Of a stretch of DNA of 64,000 nt, positions 7,806-16,782 are shown one piece after another. A model generated the notes under the pieces. It was not told the DNA's origin. It saw nothing but the letters and a program-made list of their open reading frames with translations, and searched no databases. Within the stretch, counting starts at the first letter, position 1; every line of letters begins with the position of its first letter. The position numbers were made by a program, and so were the translations under genes. Origin of the DNA: an uncultured Rhizobiaceae group bacterium (lineage in GTDB: Bacteria > Pseudomonadota > Alphaproteobacteria > Rhizobiales > Rhizobiaceae); NCBI GenBank assembly GCA_937958815.1, contig CALGMR010000013.1:1-64000 (forward strand), in the 5' to 3' direction.

Positions 7806-9934
7806 AAGGCGAGGAAGAGGAGAGTATTCCTCTTCCCATTCTGCGCGATGATCTTGAGATCGTTCCAACGGCCGCTCAACCCAATGGTGCGCCTGCATGG
7901 GTGATCTATGATCGCGTCAGCAACAAATATTTCGAGATTGGGCGCGAATTCTTAGACATGTTGACGCTTTGGCGTGTTGGCACGGTCAACAAACTGGTGG
8001 CAAAAGTCCGCACAGAATTTGGCCGAACCATCACTGATGAGGATGTGAAGTCGGCGATCCATTTTTTGATCTCGAACGCCTTGGTGCGCGACATTCCAGG
8101 CAATGATTTCAAAGCCATGGTTGCAAAAGAAGAGCAGGGTAAAAAGAGCGTCTTTTCGCGAATGATGCATTCTTATCTGTTCTTTCGCATTCCGCTATTT
8201 CGCCCCGATAAATTTCTGCAAGCGACTTGGCCGTTTGTCTCGTTCTTGTTCACACGCATTGCAGTGTGGATTTTTGTCCTCATTGGGATCAGTGGCCTCT
8301 ATCTGGTGTCACGCCAGTGGGATCAATTTACAGGTACTTTTCAATTCATGCTGTCGTGGCATGGTGCTATTTTGTATGGCCTGAGCTTGGTCTTTGTGAA
8401 ATCAATACACGAATTGGGCCATGCCTATATGAGTGTGCGCCATGGGTTAAGAGTGCCCACAATCGGCGTTGCTTTTATGGTTTTGATGCCTGTTTTGTAC
8501 ACTGATACAAGCGGGGCATGGAGATTGCGCTCGCGTCGCGATCGATTGATGATCGATGGAGCTGGTATATTCACGGAACTGACACTGGCGGCAATAGCCA
8601 CTTTGATTTGGGTGTTCTTGCCAGAAGGCGGTTTGCGCCTTTGTGTTTTTGCCGTTGCGACCACCTCTTGGATCACATCGCTGGCTGTCAACCTGAACCC
8701 GCTCATGAGGTTTGATGGGTATTATATATTGTCAGACTCATTGGGCTTTCAAAACATGCAAGAGCGCGGTTTTGAAATGGCGCGCTGGCGGATGCGTGAA
8801 TTGTTGTTCGGGCTTGGTGAACCTGCGCCGGAAACACTGTCAGTTCGCCTGCGCCGCACCATCATTATTCATGCATGGGCGACCTGGATTTACCGGTTCT
8901 TCTTGTTCCTCGGTATTGCCATCCTCGTTTATGCATTTTTTATCAAAGTTGTTGGTATCATCCTTTTCATTGTCGAAATCCTCTGGTTCATCCTCATGCC
9001 GCTTGGCCGAGAAATGAAACATTGGTGGGAAATTCGGAGTCAAATCATGTCCGCGAAACGTTTCATTGGTGTTGGTATTGGTCTCGCATGCGCAATTCTG
9101 TTGGCAGTTGTTCCTTGGTCCACTCGCATTTCCATTCCAGCCGTCATGACTGCTGATAAAGAGCAGAGCATTTTTGCTCCATTTCCTGCGCAAATCGTTG
9201 AATTGAAAGTCCGTGACGGTGATCGTGTTTCTGCAGGTGATGTGTTGATAAAGCTCACGGCTCCTCAATTATACCTCGACATCAAATTGGCATCTGAAAA
9301 GCGCACTTTGATTGAAAAGCGCATTGACCGTTCGGGTTCGGATGAAAAAGATCGCGCGTCTTTGATTGTTCTGACCAACGAATTGAGAGAGGTGAAGGAA
9401 CAGTTGGAAGGCTTAAGCCGCATTAAGGAAAAGCTGGTTGTGCGCGCGCCGTTTGACGGTGTTGTCGCTGACATTGATCCAGAACTTCACGCGGGTTTGT
9501 GGATCAATCAGAAAACGCCACTCGCCATTCTTCAGGTGGGCAATGGGCCAAGCATTAAAGGGTATGTGGGCGAAGCCAATGTATTCCGGTTTGAAACAGG
9601 TGCGAAAGCATTGTTCATTCCTGAAAATCCTGAACTCCCCATGGTCCGCACACAGGTGAAAGATGTGGCCCAAGCCTCTTCGGAGAGGCTGGATGAGCCC
9701 TATCTGGCGCTGCCTTATGGAGGCTCGATTGCCATTGAAGATGCCAAGCGTGAAGACCTACGGCCTACTGAAGCAACTTATGCAGTGGCGATGACCGCTG
9801 GGGAATCGACAAACATGCCTTTGCCGCAAATGGCCATACGTGGCGTGTCTGTTATTTCCGGTGAACCGCAGAGTTTCTACACTCGGGTAAAGCGCCGCGT
9901 TCTGAAAGTGTTTGTGCGCGAAATGGGTGTGTGA
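7790..9934 (+). CDS. PqqD-like / M50 membrane metalloprotease / HlyD-like fusion
   Basis: The product has 714 residues. Residues about 10-110 resemble a PqqD-type peptide-binding domain (winged helix, with the region YFEIGREFLDML and an acidic helix). Several membrane helices follow and carry the site-2-protease zinc motif HELGH at residues 207-211. The third-ligand motif NPLMRFDGYY has its Asp near residue 309. After further membrane segments at 365-430, residues about 445-700 form a HlyD-like periplasmic part: FAPFPAQIVELKVRDGDRV, a short coiled coil, then VRAPFDGVVADIDPELHAG. The family is annotated in databases as putative peptide zinc metalloprotease or M50/HlyD. It probably forms the inner-membrane part of the exporter encoded from 3600. 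No ATPase is encoded here. The substrate is unknown; the repeat protein at the start of the window is the obvious candidate. Confidence 0.85.
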   Translation: MDRVLKGEEEESIPLPILRDDLEIVPTAAQPNGAPAWVIYDRVSNKYFEIGREFLDMLTLWRVGTVNKLVAKVRTEFGRTITDEDVKSAIHFLISNALVRDIPGNDFKAMVAKEEQGKKSVFSRMMHSYLFFRIPLFRPDKFLQATWPFVSFLFTRIAVWIFVLIGISGLYLVSRQWDQFTGTFQFMLSWHGAILYGLSLVFVKSIHELGHAYMSVRHGLRVPTIGVAFMVLMPVLYTDTSGAWRLRSRRDRLMIDGAGIFTELTLAAIATLIWVFLPEGGLRLCVFAVATTSWITSLAVNLNPLMRFDGYYILSDSLGFQNMQERGFEMARWRMRELLFGLGEPAPETLSVRLRRTIIIHAWATWIYRFFLFLGIAILVYAFFIKVVGIILFIVEILWFILMPLGREMKHWWEIRSQIMSAKRFIGVGIGLACAILLAVVPWSTRISIPAVMTADKEQSIFAPFPAQIVELKVRDGDRVSAGDVLIKLTAPQLYLDIKLASEKRTLIEKRIDRSGSDEKDRASLIVLTNELREVKEQLEGLSRIKEKLVVRAPFDGVVADIDPELHAGLWINQKTPLAILQVGNGPSIKGYVGEANVFRFETGAKALFIPENPELPMVRTQVKDVAQASSERLDEPYLALPYGGSIAIEDAKREDLRPTEATYAVAMTAGESTNMPLPQMAIRGVSVISGEPQSFYTRVKRRVLKVFVREMGV

Positions 9935-10078
9935 TTCTATACGCTTCGCTGACTATCCATGCGGTTGTGACTGGCAATTCTGCAACTAATACCTATATTC
10001 AATGTAACAATTAGAACAGCTCGGCACGGTGATTCACCGAAGCGGAGAGCAGTCGGTATTTTCGAGGAGAGGCACCCC
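9935..10078. other. Gap between export locus and AAA operon
   Basis: This 144-bp gap contains an alphaproteobacterial-type -10 candidate (CTATAT at 9993-9998) without a good -35, a small 5-bp hairpin at 10027-10039 and the strong Shine-Dalgarno GAGGAGAGG for the gene at 10079. It probably separates two transcription units. I see no terminator in it. Confidence 0.4.
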
Positions 10079-11167
10079 ATGGCAAGCATGACCAAGTTCG
10101 ATCAAGAGATCGCAAAAACCAAAAGCACAATCGAAGAGATGCGTGGCAAAATTCAGCAGAGCGGCGTCGTTCTGGAAGAAATGTCCAAATCTCAATCGAT
10201 TGGGGATGCCGATTTTGATATTGAAAATGCTCGCATCCAAGATGTGCTGAAACAGCAAAAGGTTATGGAAGGCAATATTGCTGACCTCATCATCGGCCTT
10301 GAAGATGCTACCAATGTGTTCGGTTCTGAATTTGAATCGATGAAAAGCTACACAACTTGGGAAAAGATTGTGGGCATGTTTTCCAAACAGCGCTCCCAAC
10401 GCATGCGTACAGACCGTGTGCGCAACATGTCACTTGCAGGAAATCTGCAAGAATTGCTCACGAAGTCAGACACGATTACCGGAATTTTGAAAGAGCAAGA
10501 GCAGGTTCTATCTGAGCGTTATGAAAGTTCAGAAGGACAATTGCGTGAAGTGATTGAGCGCCGCAAAGGCACGATTGCTGATCTTGAAAACACGCAGACC
10601 CGCATCGAAGAATTGAACCCGATGCTGCTTGATCTTGAAAATCAAATTTCTATGGCGACCGACCAGAACAAGCGTGCAGAACTTGAAGGTCAACGTTCTG
10701 AATTGGCAACCGAATACAATGCGGCCCAAGCCAAAGAACAAGAACTTTTGGCAGAAAGCCAAACTCTGGAACGCTATACATCCATGTTCCAAACGTTTGT
10801 GGATTCACTGAACAACCAGAAGGCGGCGCAGGCCACTTTGATCAACAAGCTGACTATTGATACCGAACAGCGGATTGTTTTGTACAAGGCGTTGGAAGAT
10901 TCATTGAAAACGGCTGCCCAGCAAGATGTGGCGCACAAGATCAACACACTTGGCACACAAGTGGACACAGCTGCTGAATCCACAATGGCCGGAATTGGTG
11001 CTGCAGCGCAAAGCCATATCGGTGATCTTTTGGAAATGCATGAATCTAACATGGTCTCGACCAAAGACATTCAGCGCCGCAAGCAATTGGCTGATGAAGC
11101 ATTTGCACGTCGTTTCCAAGATGTGATGGATAAGCACAACAAAGCGGATTATGTGGCGCAGTCCTAA
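10079..11167 (+). CDS. Coiled-coil cytoplasmic protein, first gene of AAA operon
   Basis: The product has 362 residues, is soluble and is almost entirely helical. Long heptad stretches run at about 1-80 and 130-260 (for example ENTQTRIEELNPMLLDLEN), and there is no signal peptide or membrane segment. The late region, with SLNNQKAAQATLINKL and DTEQRIVLYKALEDSL, is loosely reminiscent in layout of TelA/toxic-anion-resistance proteins, but I cannot assign it to that family by eye. The Shine-Dalgarno GAGGAGAGG precedes the ATG. It is 26 bp upstream of the next gene and co-directional with four others. The function is unknown; a scaffold or filament partner of the AAA+ ATPase is inference. Confidence 0.75.
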   Translation: MASMTKFDQEIAKTKSTIEEMRGKIQQSGVVLEEMSKSQSIGDADFDIENARIQDVLKQQKVMEGNIADLIIGLEDATNVFGSEFESMKSYTTWEKIVGMFSKQRSQRMRTDRVRNMSLAGNLQELLTKSDTITGILKEQEQVLSERYESSEGQLREVIERRKGTIADLENTQTRIEELNPMLLDLENQISMATDQNKRAELEGQRSELATEYNAAQAKEQELLAESQTLERYTSMFQTFVDSLNNQKAAQATLINKLTIDTEQRIVLYKALEDSLKTAAQQDVAHKINTLGTQVDTAAESTMAGIGAAAQSHIGDLLEMHESNMVSTKDIQRRKQLADEAFARRFQDVMDKHNKADYVAQS

Positions 11168-11193
11168 ACTTACTTTAGGACAGGGTTGCGAAC

Positions 11194-12336
11194 GTGAGCG
11201 TATCTGAAAAAACAAGTCTCTATTTCCGCGCAATTGATGCTGCGTTGGAAGGCCTTGATGTGTATTTGGGAGAAGACAATTCTCCCTTCTACAATCACGA
11301 AATGACCGGTCGTATTCTGACGAGCTACATTGAGCGGTTGCAACATTCATTTGATGCCTGGGAAAATCGAGTGGCTTTTGCCGAGCGGTTTAAAATCAAC
11401 CAGGCGGAAAGTGGCTATCCGACATTTCAAAATGTCATGGATCTCGACAATGATGCCAAGAACGCTGAACGCGATTTGGCTGGCCTGCCTGAAGCCGATG
11501 ATCTTCGACAGGAAATGATCGACTATATTTTGTTGAAGAAGAAATTCCCGACACCGATGAAGCGGTCGATGTCAAAGCGAGTCTATTTGGAACATGTGCA
11601 AGAAGGTGACGTGTTCGGCCCTTACATGTTGCCAGAGACGGTTAAGATTGCCTTCAACGAGAAGACCAAACGCCCTGTCTATGTGGTGCATTGGGCGGTG
11701 TTTGACGGTTCGGCGAACTTGCCATTGGTTTATCTTGCAGTGCTGGAAGATTCATCGCCCGATATGTTGAAGAAGCTCGTGTCGAAGGAAGGTAAACTCA
11801 AGCCTGATCTTGATATCCCGTTTCCTATCGGCGGATTGTTGAATCCTGAACTGGCCCATGGGTTTGATGACTTCTGCGAGAAAAATTCGAGTTATGGTCT
11901 GACATTGGCAACCATTGCGGACAATTTGGACAATGATTTTCAGCATTTGCATCCAAAACAATTGCGCCGTTTTGTGATGGGGCCGTTCTACAGCGCGGGT
12001 CTCACCAGCCATGGTCGCGTGGTGGAGAATATTCTGGAATCCGTGTCGCAAGTCGATAATGCGTGGATGTTGACTTGGACCCAGCAGGAATTGTTTTCGA
12101 TTTCCGAAACGCCAGCAAAATGGGGCCTGTTTGGTTCAACGCCAGCAAAACAAACATTCCACATCGAAACCGATGATTTGGAAGCCGTACGGCAAGGGGT
12201 TTCGGGCTATGAGCGGCACGCGCTGGTGCCCCACGAAGCTTATCAGGCGATTTACGCAAGCGGCAAACGCGACGAAGTTTTTGGTGGCTATAAAACCCAT
12301 GTGGTGAGTGGCGGACAAGTTTTGAGGGATTTTTAG
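11194..12336 (+). CDS. Conserved hypothetical protein, second gene of AAA operon
   Basis: The product has 380 residues and a GTG start after AGGACAGGG. It is soluble with no signal peptide. The N-terminal third is helical and Tyr/Arg-rich (NHEMTGRILTSYIERL). The central part is alpha/beta with MLPETVKIAFNEKTKRPVYV and VVHWAVFDGSANLPLVYLAV. The C-terminal third has FHIETDDLEAVRQG. I do not recognise a named domain or catalytic motif. It ends three bases before the ATPase start, so the two are almost certainly co-translated and may work as partners. Confidence 0.75.
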   Translation: MSVSEKTSLYFRAIDAALEGLDVYLGEDNSPFYNHEMTGRILTSYIERLQHSFDAWENRVAFAERFKINQAESGYPTFQNVMDLDNDAKNAERDLAGLPEADDLRQEMIDYILLKKKFPTPMKRSMSKRVYLEHVQEGDVFGPYMLPETVKIAFNEKTKRPVYVVHWAVFDGSANLPLVYLAVLEDSSPDMLKKLVSKEGKLKPDLDIPFPIGGLLNPELAHGFDDFCEKNSSYGLTLATIADNLDNDFQHLHPKQLRRFVMGPFYSAGLTSHGRVVENILESVSQVDNAWMLTWTQQELFSISETPAKWGLFGSTPAKQTFHIETDDLEAVRQGVSGYERHALVPHEAYQAIYASGKRDEVFGGYKTHVVSGGQVLRDF

Positions 12337-12339
12337 ATC

Positions 12340-14244
12340 ATGGATGTTGGACAAACAGCGCTCAAAGAAACCGAAATTGAAAAACATCTCGCAGTGGCTC
12401 AGTCGCTGGTCACGCAATTTGTCGTGGTCTCCAGCGGCAAAGCGGAAAGCAATACAGAAATTGCAGGAACGCGACGCCGTTTCGTTTCCACTGTATCCAC
12501 AACGGGTACAAAATCCACGAACAAAGTTGAACTGACGAACACAGTCGGGGCGATCAATGCAGGCGATGGCATGTTGTCCTTGGCGCAACATGGCTTGGTT
12601 TACAAAACACGCCGCGCGGCGGCTGTGGCTCTTGCGGTAGGTGATTTGTTTGCCGAGCAAACTGGTCTTGATGCCTTGGTGAAAAAGAATGCGAGCAGTT
12701 CATTGGCTGGTGATGAGGCTGATCGTTTTCGTGCTCTTGTGGAATCGTCTTCTTACGTGGTGGCTTTCGCAGCCAGCGCCTATCTGTTGCAGATGTTGCC
12801 GGAAGAGGGGGAGCCTGCAACCGATGTGGTAGAACCAGACTTTCTGTTTGATACGCCGCAAGATGCGCTCAAAGGTTTGATTGCTGCTTTGGATGCCGCC
12901 GTTGAAGGTGCCTCCGACGACAAGGTGATGACGGCGCGCGCAAGGGCCGGTGCTCGTTTGGCGCTGGATGAATTGTTGCAACGCCGTGCGCGCTTCACAG
13001 GGTTGGGGTCATTCGAACAAACCCATTTGCGTTTGGAAAGCGATGGATTTGAGCTCAACGGTTTTGACGTTGCACCCGGTGCAAAACGCTCGAAACTGGC
13101 GATGCAGTTTAAAAAGCCGAACGAAATTATCGGCAACCACATTGCGAAATATCAAGCGATCAAACTGTCCAAAATGTTGATGGCGTATGATTTTGATCGT
13201 CAGATGAACCCCTTTGTTGAACTTGGTGGATTTCTGTTCACCTTCATTGGCGATGGGTCGCCCGGCACGGGCAAGACAATTCTGATCCAAATGATCGCTG
13301 GTATGATCAATGATTATTGCGAGGTGGCAGGATACGGATTCACCTACGAAAATTTTGGCGTCGATCAAATCTCGTCCTATCAAGGCAAGTCTGGTCAGAA
13401 CTGTAAGCAGTTTGTGTCTAACGTGTTGAGCGCTAAGACAATTGGCTTCGGCACGGTTGATGACATTGACCAAGTGGCCGCCAAACGCTCCGATGACCGT
13501 TCCTCTGCGGGGCAGCAGGAAGTGACGGCTGTGCTGATGGAAAGTTTCGCAGGCGCGAACACTGTTGTGCGCGGGAATTGCTCGTTTGGTATGTTCTCCA
13601 ACTATCCAGAAAACGTGGACGATGCTCTACGCCAACGCGCTGGCGCACGTTGGTTGGTGGATGGTCCGCAGACACGTGATGATTACATTGATATTTTTGC
13701 TCTGCTCGCAGGCAAAAACCACGACATTCCATTGGGCGATCATGACCTCTTCGATGCGCAGGTGATCCAACGGGCGGTGGGAGAAGCTTATGCTGAACTT
13801 TCCAAACCGAAAGAAGACGGCATGGTTGCGGTCTATGATCGCTTTTTGAACGATGTGGGCGAGCCGAAATCACTGGCAGACATCGGCACCTATTTGCACA
13901 TGATCAAAACAGCTGAGCCGCGATTTACAGGTCGTGCGATCAAGAACATCACTGATGCGATTAAAATGCGGGCGATGGATATTGAATTGCCAGACGAGTG
14001 GTTCGAAACGCCAGACGTGTTCATGCACAAAGATTATGACACAAAACGCGACATGATCGCCGAACTGCGCTCACCATTCACGATGGATATGGTGATGCAG
14101 GAGATCAACCGCTACGCCGATTCAGAATTCCGCTACACGGACAAAAGTGACAGTGCCGCCGTAGAAGACATTATCCGCCGCGAACGCCAACGCGAGAAAG
14201 CGATTGGTGAAATGGAAGCGATGAAGAAAGACGGGCGCTGGTAG
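12340..14244 (+). CDS. AAA+ family ATPase
   Basis: The product has 634 residues. Residues 1-280 are an N-terminal region without a recognised fold, including an Ala-rich helical part around 85-150. The AAA+ core begins about residue 285. Walker A is GDGSPGTGKT at 304-313. Walker B is FGTVDDID at about 370-377, with Asp-Asp instead of the usual Asp-Glu. A sensor-1-like GMFSNYPENVDDALRQR follows near 420, with arginines after it (RAGARW) that could serve as arginine finger or sensor-2. It is the motor of the five-gene operon and abuts the next gene with no gap (TAG then ATG). The operon's substrate is unknown. The core resembles classical AAA remodelling ATPases rather than AAA proteases, as no zinc-peptidase motif is present. 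Confidence 0.88.
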   Translation: MDVGQTALKETEIEKHLAVAQSLVTQFVVVSSGKAESNTEIAGTRRRFVSTVSTTGTKSTNKVELTNTVGAINAGDGMLSLAQHGLVYKTRRAAAVALAVGDLFAEQTGLDALVKKNASSSLAGDEADRFRALVESSSYVVAFAASAYLLQMLPEEGEPATDVVEPDFLFDTPQDALKGLIAALDAAVEGASDDKVMTARARAGARLALDELLQRRARFTGLGSFEQTHLRLESDGFELNGFDVAPGAKRSKLAMQFKKPNEIIGNHIAKYQAIKLSKMLMAYDFDRQMNPFVELGGFLFTFIGDGSPGTGKTILIQMIAGMINDYCEVAGYGFTYENFGVDQISSYQGKSGQNCKQFVSNVLSAKTIGFGTVDDIDQVAAKRSDDRSSAGQQEVTAVLMESFAGANTVVRGNCSFGMFSNYPENVDDALRQRAGARWLVDGPQTRDDYIDIFALLAGKNHDIPLGDHDLFDAQVIQRAVGEAYAELSKPKEDGMVAVYDRFLNDVGEPKSLADIGTYLHMIKTAEPRFTGRAIKNITDAIKMRAMDIELPDEWFETPDVFMHKDYDTKRDMIAELRSPFTMDMVMQEINRYADSEFRYTDKSDSAAVEDIIRRERQREKAIGEMEAMKKDGRW

Positions 14245-15534
14245 ATGAAACGTCTCGAAGACTCTGCCCTTATTTTTGGTCGCATGATGCGTGTGACGGA
14301 ACCGCATTTGATTGAGCGTTATAATCAGGCGCTCAAAGGGTTTGGTTTGAAACAAACCAAGCTCAAATCGTTTCGCATTGATATGACGGGGTTTTCTCCA
14401 GAAGTGGCGGACGAGTTGGGGGACCGTGAATATCTCGACCCCCACGGCATCAACCGTCGGTTCATTATTTTGTCGCCCACACAAATTGAATTGCCTGTGG
14501 TGCACACGGCGTTTTCCAACACGGGAAAACTGATGCACCAGTTTTTCGATGGCAACCGCCGTGCGATCAACGCGCTCACAATCAAAGACGTTTTGTATGG
14601 CGAGATCGACGATCCCGTTCTGGAGGCAAAGGATATTGAAGATTTGCTGTCCATTGAGCAGGTGGAATTCAAAGTGTTCACGGGGCAAAATATTGCTCAA
14701 CAAGCTTTGGATTTGCGTTTGCTGATGGACCGCCTGCGCAAAGAGCCTGACGCTTGGCGTGATGATGACATGCTGCATGAAATGGTGCGTTTGTCCAAAG
14801 CAACAGGTGATATTCGAGAAAACAATTTGGTGCCAACGGAAGTTGTCTTTCGGCACAACACATTTTGGTCGAGCCATTTTGGCGGGGTCTATGTTTTTAT
14901 TGATGATGACCAGACCACGGTGATCGGGGATGCCTCTGCGCCCGGGTTCCGTCGTTCGCGGCCTTGGCAGGTGAGTTATATTGACAGCAAAGATGCGGAA
15001 TTGATCTGGCGGTTTTTGATCGAGACCAAACGCGTGCAAAAGCCGCGCGGGTCTTGGATTGAAAAATCAGGCTATATCAACCATCGCATCGAGATGTTGG
15101 TCACGGCGCTTGCGTTCCATGCAGACCCCGATGGCAAACACGACCCCGCCGATAAGCGTTGGGTGAAACGTTGGATCAACAACAACACATCGCTGATCGA
15201 GAAAGAGGGGACATTGCCGTTTCTCCTTTGGGCCAAGCGCGAATATGAATCTTGGGCTGATATTGATCTTGACGAAATAGATGCACGCGGACGATTTATC
15301 TTGTCTCGTGCGAAACCTGGGCACGAAGACAACTGGCTGGTGAACCGTCTGATTTCTGACCAAGTTCCGTTCGATTTTGTCTCGCGCTTTGTTTTCAACA
15401 AACCTTCCTTCTATGGTGATTATGAAAACTGGAGTGAGGGGCTGAAGGAACATGTTGTGAAAACAGTCACCAACACCTACTTGAGAAACAAAGAAAATTT
15501 GCGCGAAGACCTTTACGGCTTCGACGAAGACTGA
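14245..15534 (+). CDS. DUF6638-like protein, fourth gene of AAA operon
   Basis: The product has 429 residues and is soluble. The N-terminal pattern (HLIERYNQALKGFGLK, then FRIDMTGFSPEVADELGD and GINRRFIILSPTQ) matches what I recall of the rhizobial DUF6638 family, so the name is from memory. The C-terminal half has WVKRWINNNTSLIEKEG and ends in an acidic tail. No enzymatic motif is apparent. Its start codon directly follows the ATPase stop codon, so translation is likely coupled and a physical complex is plausible. Confidence 0.75.
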   Translation: MKRLEDSALIFGRMMRVTEPHLIERYNQALKGFGLKQTKLKSFRIDMTGFSPEVADELGDREYLDPHGINRRFIILSPTQIELPVVHTAFSNTGKLMHQFFDGNRRAINALTIKDVLYGEIDDPVLEAKDIEDLLSIEQVEFKVFTGQNIAQQALDLRLLMDRLRKEPDAWRDDDMLHEMVRLSKATGDIRENNLVPTEVVFRHNTFWSSHFGGVYVFIDDDQTTVIGDASAPGFRRSRPWQVSYIDSKDAELIWRFLIETKRVQKPRGSWIEKSGYINHRIEMLVTALAFHADPDGKHDPADKRWVKRWINNNTSLIEKEGTLPFLLWAKREYESWADIDLDEIDARGRFILSRAKPGHEDNWLVNRLISDQVPFDFVSRFVFNKPSFYGDYENWSEGLKEHVVKTVTNTYLRNKENLREDLYGFDED

Positions 15535-15541
15535 GGATGCT

Positions 15542-16651
15542 ATGCTAGACCCCGTAATCAATTTCTTTGAATGGATTTTCGACCGTATTGGACGCGGCAT
15601 CGGCTACTTGATTGCGGCTCTGCTTTGGCCGTTTGTGGCTTTTGCAAAATGGACGCGCAAACGCGGCGTTATCATCAAAGGCGCTGTTGCGCTGGTGGTT
15701 CTGGCAATTATTGTCAGTTACGGCGTGTTGATTTATCAAACCCAGTTTTGGCGCGGATTTAATGCTGACTACGCGCAGGCCTATAATTTCAAAGAGCGTA
15801 ACACGAGCCCGGGCGAGGCAATTGAAGGCCAAGAGGGCAAATGTGGCCCGTCCGCCATTATGCAAGTGGCTGCTGATCTTACAGACCAGAATGTAAATCA
15901 AAACGGCTGGATTCCATCTTCGCTCCTCTACAAAGCAGGCTTGTTTGGCCTTGATTGGAAATATACGCCTTGGTTCGACAACAAGGCTGCGTTCCAGCTT
16001 GGTGTGAACAATATTGTACGCCGCACCGCGTTTGAAGCGGTTGACCGTTTGGGCCGTGTGCGTGGCACATCACAAATTGACCAAAGCCTTCAAGATGCAC
16101 GTCAAAATATAAATTACACCGAAGACCTTTGGTATTTCTCATTCGATCCGTTTGGCCCAAAGTCTCCAACCCAAACAAGTTACCGTGCGGCTGTGAAGAA
16201 TTTTCAGGCTTTCAACGCCAAGTTGGAAAACTGCACTGCCTTGTTCGACCCGCGGGCAGACAACCTGCTGCGTTTTCTTGACCAAATGTCCAACACAATG
16301 GGCTCAACCTCAGACATTTTGAGCCGCAGAATTGAAACGAGCAATGCTGGTTGGTTTGACACCCGCGCCGATGATCGCTTCTGGTTCACCTATGGCCAAC
16401 TCTACGCTTTGAACGGCATTATGGCCGCGGCGCGCGCTGATTTCGATGATGTGGTTGTGGAGAAGAACATCACTAAAGTCTGGGATGAGATGGAGCGTCA
16501 ATTGCGTTCTGCTTTGGAAATTGATCCACTCATCATTTCCAATGGTGCTGAAGATGCATTTGTCATGCCGTCACATCTGTCGACCATGGGGTTTAACCTG
16601 TTGCGCGTGCGTGCAAACATGACCGAGATGAGAGATATTCTCGACCGCTAA
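15542..16651 (+). CDS. DUF2333-like membrane-anchored protein, last gene of AAA operon
   Basis: The product has 369 residues and starts after GAGGATGCT. The N-terminus carries an amphipathic or membrane helix at about 18-35 and a second, clear membrane helix at about 47-67 (GAVALVVLAIIVSYGVLIYQ). A roughly 300-residue periplasmic domain follows. It matches my recollection of the DUF2333 family by the region FWRGFNADYAQAYNF and the C-terminal IDPLIISNGAEDAFVMPSHL. It is the only membrane component of the operon, so it probably tethers the ATPase complex at the inner membrane; that role is inference. Confidence 0.78.
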   Translation: MLDPVINFFEWIFDRIGRGIGYLIAALLWPFVAFAKWTRKRGVIIKGAVALVVLAIIVSYGVLIYQTQFWRGFNADYAQAYNFKERNTSPGEAIEGQEGKCGPSAIMQVAADLTDQNVNQNGWIPSSLLYKAGLFGLDWKYTPWFDNKAAFQLGVNNIVRRTAFEAVDRLGRVRGTSQIDQSLQDARQNINYTEDLWYFSFDPFGPKSPTQTSYRAAVKNFQAFNAKLENCTALFDPRADNLLRFLDQMSNTMGSTSDILSRRIETSNAGWFDTRADDRFWFTYGQLYALNGIMAAARADFDDVVVEKNITKVWDEMERQLRSALEIDPLIISNGAEDAFVMPSHLSTMGFNLLRVRANMTEMRDILDR

Positions 16652-16782
16652 GCGATAAACAGTCGAAATTGCAACGATTGCAATAAATGCAAATCGTTAA
16701 AGTAGCATTTTGTTTACAAATACAACCTATAGATGTATTTAACAACCAAGGTTACGGTCGTTGATTCGTTTCCTGAGCTATG

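Noticed and set aside
10079-11167. Assignment of the coiled-coil protein to TelA/toxic-anion-resistance
   Set aside because: Only the general layout is similar. No diagnostic motif could be confirmed by eye, so the name is not used.
14122-15039. 305-codon minus-strand frame
   Set aside because: It lies opposite the DUF6638-like and ATPase genes with no ribosome site. The plus-strand operon is far better supported.
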